NCBI GenBank assembly: GCA_030623425.1
Contig: JAUXMA010000003.1
Coordinates: 1-18,212 of the forward strand
Direction of reading: 5' to 3'
From: Rhodospirillaceae bacterium
GTDB taxonomy: Bacteria; Pseudomonadota; Alphaproteobacteria; Rhodospirillales; 2-02-FULL-58-16
DNA length: 18,212 nucleotides
Shown here: piece by piece, positions 6,039-13,824 of the stretch
Numbering within the stretch: position 1 is the first letter of the stretch
Layout of the letters: each line of letters begins with the position of its first letter
Notes under the pieces: model-generated
Database searches by the model: none
Told to the model about the DNA's origin: nothing
What the model saw: the letters and a program-made list of their open reading frames with translations, nothing else
Program-made: the position numbers and the translations under genes

Positions 6039-7306
6039 AAATCCTTTTCCTGAGCGAGAATTTTCCTCCCGAGACCAACGCCGCGGCGACTCGGGTCTAT
6101 GAACGGGCCTGTTACTGGATCGAGTGGGGACACGAGGTCACCGTGATCACTTGCGCCCCCAATTTTCCCCATGGCCGGCTGTTTGAAGGCTATAAGAACC
6201 ACTGGCTCCGGGGCGAGAACGTGTCGGGAATCAAGGTCGTCAGAGTCAAGACCTACATCGCTTCCAACGAGGGGGTATTCAGGCGGACGCTGGATTTCCT
6301 GAGTTTCATGGTCGTCGGTTTCGCGGCCGGCTTGTTCGCGGAAAAACCTGATCTGGTTGCCGCCACGTCGCCGCAATTTTTCGCCGCCGTCGCCGGCTGG
6401 GCGGTGAGCGCGGCGCGGCGCGTGCCCTTCGTTTTCGAGCTGGGCGACCTTTGGCCAGCCTCGATCGCCGCCGTTGGAGTCCTACGCGGAGGCTGGGTTT
6501 TGCGCGTCATCGAGAAACTTGAACTTTATCTCTACCGCAAGGCGGCGGCGGTCGTCGCCCTGACGGCATCTTTCAAGGACAATCTGGTTTCGCGCGGCGT
6601 TCCCGCCGGCAAGATCGGCGTGGTCATGAACGGTGTCGATGTGTCGCGCTACGGACCACGGCCGCGGGACTTAGGCCTGGCCAGGCAGTGGGGTCTGGGC
6701 GGATGTTTCGTCATCGGCTACATGGGCACTCACGGCATGGCTCATGCTCTCGGCAATGTTTTGGATACGGCCGAGCGGCTGCGAGGCGTGAACGCTGTCC
6801 GTTTCCTGCTCGTCGGCGGCGGCGCCGAAAGGGAAAACCTGATCGCCGACGCGGCGCGGCGGAATCTCGATAACTTGGTGTTCATGCCGTCCCAGCCAAA
6901 GGAAAGAATGCCGACGGTGTGGAGCCTCTGTGACGTGGCCTTGGTGCATTTGAAGGATTCGCCCGTTTTCGCCGGCGTTATCCCATCGAAGATCTTCGAG
7001 GCCATGGGCATGGGTCTGCCGCTCTTGCTTGCCGCCCCCGAAGGCGAAGCCAGCCGTATTATCCTGAAAGAGGAAACAGGCCTTTGGGTGCCCGCCGAGG
7101 ACCCCGACGCCTTGGCCGCCGCCGTCCGCAAGTTGATGACGGAAAGTGAAGTCCGTGCCGCCTTCGCCAAAAAAAGCTTCGAGGCGGCGCCGTCGTACAG
7201 CCGCGAGCAGCAAGCCCGGCGAATGATCGAGGTTCTGGAGATGGTGATACGCGGACTGGGGGGGCAAATCGGCTTGTCCGCGGATTCCGAACCGGTTGCT
7301 CCATGA
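6035..7306 (+). CDS. Glycosyltransferase family 4 (WbuB/WcaI-like)
   Basis: The 423-residue protein has the GT-B architecture. The N-terminal acceptor domain starts MKILFLSENFPPETNAAATR and contains FELGDLWPAS at about 134-143, characteristic of the WbuB/WcaI-like subgroup. The C-terminal donor domain begins with GYMGTHGMAHAL near 228-239 and carries the donor-binding PSKIFEAMGMGLP near 317-329, the EX7E-type region. There is no signal peptide; such enzymes usually work on the cytoplasmic face of the membrane. E. coli WbuB adds an N-acetylfucosamine, but donor and linkage cannot be read from sequence here. It overlaps both neighbours by four bases (ATGA), so the genes are translationally coupled. 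The natural job is adding a further sugar to the lipid-linked product of the upstream transferase. Confidence 0.85.
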   Translation: MKILFLSENFPPETNAAATRVYERACYWIEWGHEVTVITCAPNFPHGRLFEGYKNHWLRGENVSGIKVVRVKTYIASNEGVFRRTLDFLSFMVVGFAAGLFAEKPDLVAATSPQFFAAVAGWAVSAARRVPFVFELGDLWPASIAAVGVLRGGWVLRVIEKLELYLYRKAAAVVALTASFKDNLVSRGVPAGKIGVVMNGVDVSRYGPRPRDLGLARQWGLGGCFVIGYMGTHGMAHALGNVLDTAERLRGVNAVRFLLVGGGAERENLIADAARRNLDNLVFMPSQPKERMPTVWSLCDVALVHLKDSPVFAGVIPSKIFEAMGMGLPLLLAAPEGEASRIILKEETGLWVPAEDPDALAAAVRKLMTESEVRAAFAKKSFEAAPSYSREQQARRMIEVLEMVIRGLGGQIGLSADSEPVAP

Positions 7307-8262
7307 CCCGGGTTCTTGTCACCGGCGCTAGCGGTTTTTTTGGGCGGACCTTATGCCCGGCGCTGCTTGCCGCCGGCCATGACGTTTCGGCGGCGGTGCG
7401 CGATCCGGCGGCGGCGGGCTTGGACGGCCTGGAAATACGCCCGGTTCCCGACATCGGCCCTGAAACCGATTGGGGCGGAGCGTTAAGCGGCGTCGAGGCG
7501 GTCATCCACCTGGCCGCCCGCGTCCACGTCGTCAATGAGACCGCCGCCGATCCGTTGGCCGAGCACCGCAGGATCAACAGGGATGGTACGCGGCGGCTGG
7601 CGGAAGCGGCGGTCGAGGCCGGCGTTCGCCGCCTGCTTTTCTTGAGCACCGTCAAAGTCAACGGCGAGGAAACGGAAGCAGCGCCGTTCTCGGAAAATGA
7701 CCCGCCGGCGCCGGCCGACGCTTACGGGTTGTCGAAATGGGAAGCCGAAAAGACCCTTGCCGGGATCGCCGCGAAGAGTGAGTTGGAAACGGTGGTCTTG
7801 AGATCCCCCCTGATCTATGGCGAAGGCGTCAAGGGTAGATTTCTAAGCCTCTTGAAATTGTGCCGCAAGGCCCCGCCCCTGCCGCTCGGCGGAATCGCCA
7901 ACCGGCGTTCCATGATCTATGTCGGCAACCTTGCCGACGCCGTCATCCGTTGCCTCGCGCATCCGGATGCGGCGGGGCGGACATATCTTGTCGGCGACGG
8001 CGAGGACGTTTCGACCCCGGAATTGGTCCGCCGCGTGGCCGGCGCCTTGAAGCGCCCGGCGCGGCTATTTGCCGTTCCCTCCGTGATGTTGCGGTTGGCT
8101 GGCGGAATGGTGGGACAATCGGCGGCGGTGGCCCGTCTTTTGGGCTCGCTTCAGATCGACGATGGCAGGATCCGCCGTGAATTGGGCTGGACGCCGCCAT
8201 TCGCCATGCTACAAGGAATGGAGAAAACGGCGGCTTGGTTCCTCTCCCCCGGCCGCTCTTGA
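7303..8262 (+). CDS. NAD(P)-dependent nucleotide-sugar epimerase/4-keto-reductase (extended SDR; WbpV/WbpK/WreQ-like)
   Basis: This 319-residue extended short-chain dehydrogenase has the Rossmann loop TGASGFFG at residues 7-14 and the HLAARVHV segment near 69-76. Its active site is STVKVNG at 115-121 with Tyr141-x3-Lys145. Proteins of this kind in O-antigen clusters reduce the 4-keto group of UDP-4-keto-6-deoxy-HexNAc to give UDP-QuiNAc (Pseudomonas WbpV, Rhizobium etli WreQ) or UDP-FucNAc (WbpK). Placement between a WbpL-like transferase and a WbpM-like dehydratase supports this. Whether the product is gluco or galacto cannot be decided from what I can see, and a plain 4-epimerase is the alternative. 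It starts within the end of the previous gene (ATGA). Confidence 0.82.
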   Translation: MTRVLVTGASGFFGRTLCPALLAAGHDVSAAVRDPAAAGLDGLEIRPVPDIGPETDWGGALSGVEAVIHLAARVHVVNETAADPLAEHRRINRDGTRRLAEAAVEAGVRRLLFLSTVKVNGEETEAAPFSENDPPAPADAYGLSKWEAEKTLAGIAAKSELETVVLRSPLIYGEGVKGRFLSLLKLCRKAPPLPLGGIANRRSMIYVGNLADAVIRCLAHPDAAGRTYLVGDGEDVSTPELVRRVAGALKRPARLFAVPSVMLRLAGGMVGQSAAVARLLGSLQIDDGRIRRELGWTPPFAMLQGMEKTAAWFLSPGRS

Positions 8263-8288
8263 AACGAGGCTCTCGGGCGTCCATCAAC

Positions 8289-10208
8289 ATGCTGGCAAGG
8301 ATCTCTCCCCGCGGCTACGTCGCCTATGTACATGATATCATCATGGCGGCGGCGTCCTTCGCCATTTCGCTCTATCTGCGGCTCGGCGAGGATTTCTTTT
8401 TCTATTCGACCGCCGAGACCCTGACGCAAGCGGGGGTGATTTTCACGGCCATCGCCGCCGTGGTGTTCTTGTCCATGGGACTTTACCGGGGGGTATGGCG
8501 CTATGCTTCCTTGAACGATCTCCTGGCGATCGCCCGTTCGGCCACCCTGGTGGTAATGACCTTTCTCTTGGTGATGTTCCTGTGGATGCGCCTTGATGCC
8601 CTTCCCAGGTCGTTGCCGGTCATCAACTGGTTCGTTTTGATGGCGCTTCTCGGAGGGCCGCGTTTTTGTTACCGGCTGTACAAGGACCGGCGCCTCGATA
8701 TCCGCCTGGAAAAAGAAGACCATCCCCGCATTCCCGTCCTTCTCGTTGGCGCCGGCGACGGGGCGGAACTGTTCATCCGGTCGATCTCGCGATCGCGCGA
8801 GGCCAACTACCGCGTGGTCGGGATCGTCGCCGAGAATTCCTCGCGGGTGGGCCGTCACATCCATGGCGTGAATGTCATGGGCACCACCGATGAGATGGCC
8901 GCCGTCGTTGAAAAGTTGGCGAACCTGAACGATCACCCGCGGCGGCTGATTCTGACCAGGGACGACATGGACAAACCAAGAGTGCGCCAGTTGCTGGAAG
9001 AAGCCAGCCGGTTGGGCATGACCTTGGCGCGGCTGCCCAAACTCACCGATTTCAGGAGCGGGATGTCGGAGAAAGTCGAAGTCAAGCCCATAGCCCTCGA
9101 GGATCTGTTGGGCCGGCCGCAGACGGCACTCGACCGGGATGCCATGCGCGCCCTCATAGAACATAGACGAATTCTCGTGACCGGAGCGGGCGGGTGCATC
9201 GGCAGCGAACTGTCGCGCCAGGTTTCCACCTACGAGCCCGCCGAGCTGATCCTCATCGATCATTCCGAATACAATCTCTACACCATCGACATGGAAATGG
9301 CGGAACGCCATCCCCGCCTCGAACGCCGGGCCTTTCTCGCCGACATCCGCGAGCGTGACCGGATCATGCGAATCTTCGCCGAAATCCGGCCGGAACTGGT
9401 TTTCCACGCCGCCGCGCTGAAGCACGTTCCCCTTGTCGAGGACAACATCTTCGAAGGCGTCGCCACCAACATCGTCGGCACCATCCATGTCGCCGACGCT
9501 TCCATCGCCTCGAAGGCTTTGGCGATGGTGCTGATTTCCACCGACAAAGCGGTCAATCCGACCAGTGTCATGGGAACAACGAAGCGGATCGCCGAGCAGT
9601 ATTGCCAAGCTTTGGACATTCGTCCGGACACCGGCGATGGAACCCGCTTCCTCACCGTTCGTTTCGGCAATGTTTTAGGTTCCACCGGCTCGGTGGTGCC
9701 CCGGTTCCAGAAGCAGTTGGCGAACGGCGGTCCCCTCACCGTCACCGATCCCGGAATGAAGCGTTACTTCATGACCGAACGCGAAGCGGTGGAATTGGTG
9801 TTGCTAGCCTCGGCCTTGGGCCGGAAAGATCTTGAACAACAAGGCAAAATCTTCGTTCTCGACATGGGAGAGCCGGTGCTGATCCTGGACCTCGCCAAAC
9901 AGATGATCCGCCTTGCCGGGCTGAAACCCGGCGAGGACATCGAAATCGTCATCACCGGCCCCCGCCCCGGCGAAAAACTGGCCGAGGAAATATTCTATGG
10001 CGGCGAGCACTTGGTTCCGACGGAATGCCCCGGGATCCTTCTCGCCGCGCCCCATGCCGCCGATGCCGTCCAATTGGCGCGCGCCATGGACGAATTGACC
10101 GCCGCCTGCAACGCCGCCGATTCCAGCCGGGTGGTGGCGACCATTCGCCGGCTGGTGCCCGAATACAAAGAGCGGGAAGCGATAATTTCCTTGGCGGCAT
10201 CCGGGTGA
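8289..10208 (+). CDS. Membrane-bound UDP-GlcNAc 4,6-dehydratase, WbpM/CapD type
   Basis: From this ATG the protein is 639 residues. Four hydrophobic segments fill about residues 12-125. A first nucleotide-binding fold carries [11 protein letters not shown] at about 150-160. The catalytic SDR domain starts with [15 protein letters not shown] at about 294-308 and has AAALKHVP near 375-382. The active site has LISTDK at 415-420 and MGTTKR at 428-433. Here Met replaces the usual SDR Tyr, as in WbpM and FlaA1. WbpM converts UDP-GlcNAc to UDP-4-keto-6-deoxy-GlcNAc. The frame is open back to a TTG at 8235 overlapping the previous gene. The ATG is preferred because homologues begin near this point, although its upstream CGAGG is about 19 bases away. 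GGC replaces the common GGS in the glycine loop. Confidence 0.9.
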   Translation: MLARISPRGYVAYVHDIIMAAASFAISLYLRLGEDFFFYSTAETLTQAGVIFTAIAAVVFLSMGLYRGVWRYASLNDLLAIARSATLVVMTFLLVMFLWMRLDALPRSLPVINWFVLMALLGGPRFCYRLYKDRRLDIRLEKEDHPRIPVLLVGAGDGAELFIRSISRSREANYRVVGIVAENSSRVGRHIHGVNVMGTTDEMAAVVEKLANLNDHPRRLILTRDDMDKPRVRQLLEEASRLGMTLARLPKLTDFRSGMSEKVEVKPIALEDLLGRPQTALDRDAMRALIEHRRILVTGAGGCIGSELSRQVSTYEPAELILIDHSEYNLYTIDMEMAERHPRLERRAFLADIRERDRIMRIFAEIRPELVFHAAALKHVPLVEDNIFEGVATNIVGTIHVADASIASKALAMVLISTDKAVNPTSVMGTTKRIAEQYCQALDIRPDTGDGTRFLTVRFGNVLGSTGSVVPRFQKQLANGGPLTVTDPGMKRYFMTEREAVELVLLASALGRKDLEQQGKIFVLDMGEPVLILDLAKQMIRLAGLKPGEDIEIVITGPRPGEKLAEEIFYGGEHLVPTECPGILLAAPHAADAVQLARAMDELTAACNAADSSRVVATIRRLVPEYKEREAIISLAASG

Positions 10209-10215
10209 CGGGCCC

Positions 10216-11796
10216 ATGCCGCCGTCATCCTCGAGTCGCATTCGCCGAGCCTTGATTTCCGTTTCGGACAAGACGGATTTGCTCGAATTCGGTCGATTTC
10301 TTAGCGACTACGGGATTGAAGTTCTTTCCACCGGCGGGACGGCGAATGTCTTGCGCGATGCCGGGGTACAGGTCACCGAGGTTTCCGATCATACCGGCTT
10401 TCCCGAAATCCTCGACGGCCGTGTGAAAACGCTGCAACCCCTCATCCATGGCGGCCTCCTGGCCAAGCGTGGCGACCCGGATCACCAACGGGCCATGGGC
10501 GAGCTCGGCATCGCGCCGATCGACCTTTTGGCGGTCAACCTGTATCCTTTCGAGGCGACGGTGGCCGAAGGCGCCGACTTTGATGCCTGCGTCGAAAACA
10601 TCGACATCGGTGGCCCGGCGATGATCCGCGCCGCCGCGAAAAACCACGAATCGGTTACGGTGGTCGTCGATCCAGCCGATTACGGCATCGTCATGAAAGA
10701 GATGAAGGCCAACGACGGCGCCACCTCCGCCTCCTTCCGCAAGCGCCTTGCGGCGAAGGCCTACGCCCGCACCGGCGCCTATGACGCGGCCATCGGCGGC
10801 TGGTTCAACGGCCAGGTGGGGGAAACCTTTCCCGACCGCATCGCCTTCGGCGGCAAGCTCGGGCAGGTCATGCGCCATGGCGAAAACCCGCACCAACAGG
10901 CGGCTTTCTACAGGGACGGCGAATGCCGGCCCGGCGTCGCCAGCGCCGAGCAGATTCAGGGCAGGGAACTGAGCTACAACAATTTCAACGATACCGATGC
11001 CGCCTTCGAACTGGTCGCCGAATTCGAGACCGTCGCCTGTGCAATCATCAAACACGCCAATCCCTGCGGCGTCGCCGTATCGGCGACCCTCGTCGACGCC
11101 TACGCCATGGCGTTGGCCTGCGATCCGGAAAGCGCCTTCGGCGGCATCGTCGCCTGCAACCGTGCGCTGGACGCGGCGACGGCGGAGGAAATCATCAAGC
11201 TTTTCACCGAAGTCGTCATCGCGCCCGGGGTTGACCCGGCGGCCCGTAAAATCCTGGCGGCGAAGGAAAACCTGCGCGTTCTCGTCACCGCCGCCATGCC
11301 CGACGCGGCCGCGCCGGGCATGAGCTTCAAGTCGCTTGCCGGCGGTTTCCTCTTGCAGGGAAGGGACAACGCCGTCCTCGACGAAATGAAGGTGGTCACC
11401 CAGCGGGCGCCGACGGAAGCCGAAATGGCCGATCTGGAATTCGCTTTCACCGTCTGCAAGCATGTCAAATCGAACGCCATCGTTTACGCCAAAAACAAGG
11501 TCACCGTCGGCATCGGCGGCGGCCAGACGAGCCGGGTGAATTCTTCCCGCCTCGCCGCCTGGAAAGCCGAGGGCGCGGCCAGGGCGGCGGGCGAGAAAAC
11601 CAGCCGCGCCGCCGGCTCGGTGGTCGCCTCGGACGCCTTCTTTCCTTTCGCCGACGGCCTCCTGGCGGCCGCCGGGGCCGGCGTCACGGCGATCATCCAG
11701 CCGGGCGGCAGCCGGCGCGACGGCGAGGTCATCGCCGCCGCCGACGAACGGGGCCTGGCCATGGTCTTCACCGGCATGCGCCACTTTCGCCATTAG
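10216..11796 (+). CDS. purH: Bifunctional AICAR formyltransferase/IMP cyclohydrolase
   Basis: PurH performs the last two steps of IMP synthesis: formylation of AICAR by 10-formyl-tetrahydrofolate, then ring closure. The 526-residue length is normal. The N-terminal cyclohydrolase domain shows ALISVSDKT near 12-20, LSTGGTA near 37-43, GRVKTLQP at 68-75 and [15 protein letters not shown] at 129-143. The transformylase domain shows RHGENPHQ at 220-227, [10 protein letters not shown] at 254-263, and KHANPCG at 279-285 with the catalytic Lys-His pair. The C-terminal GGGQTSRV and DAFFPFADG motifs are present. The start is 7 bases after the wbpM-like stop, so it may share the transcript of the polysaccharide operon despite the unrelated role. 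It converges on the SIS gene with a 34-base gap. Confidence 0.96.
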   Translation: MPPSSSSRIRRALISVSDKTDLLEFGRFLSDYGIEVLSTGGTANVLRDAGVQVTEVSDHTGFPEILDGRVKTLQPLIHGGLLAKRGDPDHQRAMGELGIAPIDLLAVNLYPFEATVAEGADFDACVENIDIGGPAMIRAAAKNHESVTVVVDPADYGIVMKEMKANDGATSASFRKRLAAKAYARTGAYDAAIGGWFNGQVGETFPDRIAFGGKLGQVMRHGENPHQQAAFYRDGECRPGVASAEQIQGRELSYNNFNDTDAAFELVAEFETVACAIIKHANPCGVAVSATLVDAYAMALACDPESAFGGIVACNRALDAATAEEIIKLFTEVVIAPGVDPAARKILAAKENLRVLVTAAMPDAAAPGMSFKSLAGGFLLQGRDNAVLDEMKVVTQRAPTEAEMADLEFAFTVCKHVKSNAIVYAKNKVTVGIGGGQTSRVNSSRLAAWKAEGAARAAGEKTSRAAGSVVASDAFFPFADGLLAAAGAGVTAIIQPGGSRRDGEVIAAADERGLAMVFTGMRHFRH

Positions 11797-11806
11797 AGCG
11801 GATCGT

Positions 11807-11830
11807 GATTGATCAATCCCACGAAGTGGG
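11807..11830. terminator. Palindrome and small hairpin at the purH/SIS convergent junction
   Basis: GATTGATCAATC (11807-11818) is a perfect 12-base palindrome. It runs directly into CCCAC-GAA-GTGGG (11818-11830), a 5-bp hairpin. Both fit in the 34 bases between two convergent stop codons, where transcription from both sides should end. No T tract follows on either strand, so termination strength is doubtful. Confidence 0.35.
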
Positions 11831-12451
11831 TCAGAACTTGCGGCCGGCGATGAGTCCCTCGCTCATCCGGTTCTGGCGGATGAAATGGGCTAGGATGTGC
11901 ATCAGCGACTGATGGGTATCCTCGATGACGCCGTAATTGTCGGCCTCGACGTGGACATGCACGCTCGCCAGTTCGCCGCTGCGCCCGCCGTCGAATCCGG
12001 TGAAGGCGATGACGTCGAGCTTGTTTTGCCGCGCCCACGCCGCCGCCTTGACGATGTTCTCGGAATCCCCCGACGAACTGACGCTCAGCAAGACGTCGCC
12101 GGGCCGGGCCGAGGAGCGCAATTGGTAGACGAAGATGTCATCGTAAGAGATGTCGTTGGCGATGGCGGTCATCATCGGGATATTGGCGCTGAGAGAGACC
12201 ACGCGGGGAACGAGATCGGTGTCGGTCTGGATCAGCTTGGCGTGATCGCAGACAAAGGTGTTGGCGATGGCGGCCGAGCCGCCGTTGCCGCAAACGAAGA
12301 GGGTGGCGCCCCGCTGATAGGCCGCCTCCAGCAGTTCCGCCGCCTGTTGCAGCCGCCGCCGGTCGACGCCGGCGGCGGCGGCTTTCGTTTGCTGGAAATA
12401 GTCGTCGCAGTAGGCGGCGATGTTGGAATATTTGCTGTCGGGAAAAGTCAT
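11831..12451 (-). CDS. SIS-domain phosphosugar isomerase-like protein (GmhA-like)
   Basis: The protein is about 206 residues from this start and resembles sedoheptulose-7-phosphate isomerase (GmhA), a first step toward ADP- or GDP-heptose. The sugar-phosphate motifs GNGGSA (55-60) and SSSGDSEN (125-132) are clear, and IEDTHQSLMHI near 176-186 keeps the His expected at the active site. The segment after GNGGS lacks the His and Glu seen in E. coli GmhA, so the reaction is uncertain. The frame is open back to 12499, but the extra residues come partly from a tandem repeat. MTFPD at 12451 fits what I recall of alphaproteobacterial relatives; neither start has a good ribosome site. It is last in the probable gdhB-MFS-SIS operon. 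Confidence 0.8.
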   Translation of the reverse strand: MTFPDSKYSNIAAYCDDYFQQTKAAAAGVDRRRLQQAAELLEAAYQRGATLFVCGNGGSAAIANTFVCDHAKLIQTDTDLVPRVVSLSANIPMMTAIANDISYDDIFVYQLRSSARPGDVLLSVSSSGDSENIVKAAAWARQNKLDVIAFTGFDGGRSGELASVHVHVEADNYGVIEDTHQSLMHILAHFIRQNRMSEGLIAGRKF

Positions 12452-12479
12452 GAGAGGAGTCTGCTTTATTCTCGGTTTC

Positions 12480-12514
12480 GGTTCAACGCCCCGGTTCAAC
12501 GCCCCGGTTCAACG
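12480..12514. repeat. 13-base tandem repeat, about 2.7 copies
   Basis: GGTTCAACGCCCC occurs at 12480-12492 and exactly again at 12493-12505, then as the partial GGTTCAACG at 12506-12514. The TGA stop of the MFS gene (12511-12509) lies inside the last copy. The repeat fills most of the gap between the MFS and SIS genes. It looks like replication slippage; no function is evident. Confidence 0.85.
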
Positions 12515-13810
12515 ATGGGAATCGGAAACCGGCCACAGCAATACCATTCCGATGATGAAAAAAACCAGGATCGTCGCCATGCCGGCCCGCTGGCTGCCGG
12601 CGTAGCTGGTCATCCAGGCCAGCACCAGCGGACCCAGGAAGGCCGTCGCCTTGCCGGAAAGCGCGTAGAGCCCGAACATTTCGGCGCGCAGTCGCGCTGG
12701 CGCCAGGCGCGCCATCATCGAGCGGCTGGCGGCTTGCGCCGGGCCGATGAAAATACCCAGCGGCAGGCCGAAAACCCAGAAAAGAGTCTTCGACTGGACG
12801 AACAGCAAAGCCCCGCCGAACAGGGTCAAGGCCGCGACGGCGATGAGAATGGTCCGTTTCGGGCCGATCCAGTCGTCGACCCAGGCGAAAAGGACGGCAC
12901 CAAGGCCGGCGGCGAGGTTCATTCCGATGCCGAAAATAATCAGCTCGGAGAAATCCATGCCGAAGGTACCGGCGGCGTAAATGCCGCCGAAGGCGAACAA
13001 GGTGTTGAGTCCGTCGGTGTAGATCATCCGGGCGATCAGGAAGCGGGCGATTTGGGCATAGTCCCTTATATGTTTGAGGGTCTCCCACAGGGACGCCACG
13101 CCGCGGCGGAACGCTTCCCTGGCGCCGATACCGGTGGCCGCGGCATCGGGGGTCAGGGCGAACAGCGGCACCGCGAAGACGGCGAACCAGACGGCGGTCA
13201 GCGGCGCCGTCGCCCGCAGGTTCTGGGCCGAGTCCCTGGCAAGGCCGAACCAGGGATCATCGGTCTCAACGAAACCGGCCAAAACGAGGCCCAAGCAGAC
13301 CAGGCCGCCGGCGTAGCCCAGTCCCCAACCCCAACCGGAAATCCGTCCGATCCTGGCCCTGGGGCTCAAATCCGGCAGCATCGAGTTGTAGAACACCTGG
13401 CCCATTTCAAACGCGAAATTGGCGACACCGACGCAGACCAGGGCCCAAAGGGCGTCGGCCGGATCCGGGCGGGTGAACCAAAGCAGGGCGGTGGCGGCGA
13501 CGCAAAGCGCGGTCAAGGTCAGAAGCCACGGTTTTCGACGCCCCGAATGATCGGCCATGGCGCCGCAAAAAGGCGCTGAAAGGGCTACGGCGAAGGCTGA
13601 GGCGGCCATCGCGTACCCCCATTGAGCGGTCCCCGTCACCACGTCGGCGGCCACCGCCTGGGTGAAATAGGCGGCGAAGACGAAGGTGATGATGACGGTC
13701 GGAAAGGCCGAATTGGCCCAGTCGAACAAACACCAGGCGAACAGGGCGCGGAAAGGCGCGATGCTTGTTTCGCCCGCCGTTTCCCCGCCGCGCAAAGGGA
13801 TTTCGGCCAT
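12509..13810 (-). CDS. MFS transporter, UMF1 family
   Basis: This 433-residue membrane protein has about twelve hydrophobic segments. The UMF1 signature WCLFDWANSAFPTV is near residues 31-44. An MFS loop with GAMADHSGRRKPW is near 102-114, between the second and third helices. UMF1 proteins are related to the yeast vacuolar exporter Atg22, which releases amino acids; bacterial substrates are mostly unknown. The ATG lies 14 bases downstream of the gdhB stop, so the two are probably co-transcribed. A link to amino acid or glutamate movement is tempting but is only inference from position. The stop falls inside a tandem repeat, which may have altered the last few residues. Confidence 0.87.
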   Translation of the reverse strand: MAEIPLRGGETAGETSIAPFRALFAWCLFDWANSAFPTVIITFVFAAYFTQAVAADVVTGTAQWGYAMAASAFAVALSAPFCGAMADHSGRRKPWLLTLTALCVAATALLWFTRPDPADALWALVCVGVANFAFEMGQVFYNSMLPDLSPRARIGRISGWGWGLGYAGGLVCLGLVLAGFVETDDPWFGLARDSAQNLRATAPLTAVWFAVFAVPLFALTPDAAATGIGAREAFRRGVASLWETLKHIRDYAQIARFLIARMIYTDGLNTLFAFGGIYAAGTFGMDFSELIIFGIGMNLAAGLGAVLFAWVDDWIGPKRTILIAVAALTLFGGALLFVQSKTLFWVFGLPLGIFIGPAQAASRSMMARLAPARLRAEMFGLYALSGKATAFLGPLVLAWMTSYAGSQRAGMATILVFFIIGMVLLWPVSDSHR

Positions 13811-13824
13811 CGCCTAGGAAACCG

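Noticed and set aside
8235..8288. TTG start for the WbpM-type dehydratase, adding 18 residues
   Set aside because: The added residues are Pro/Arg-rich, overlap the previous gene and precede the point where homologues normally begin; the ATG at 8289 is more likely.
8151..9608. Minus-strand open frame of 485 codons opposite the epimerase and dehydratase
   Set aside because: It overlaps two convincing genes on the other strand and shows no family motif.
10225..11793. Minus-strand open frame of 522 codons opposite purH
   Set aside because: purH is complete and unmistakable on the plus strand. The antisense product is rich in Gly, Arg and Asp with no motif, as expected from mirrored codons.
11897..13579. 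Plus-strand open frame of 560 codons opposite the SIS and MFS genes
   Set aside because: It crosses two real genes and their gap, and its translation is low-complexity with no recognisable domain.
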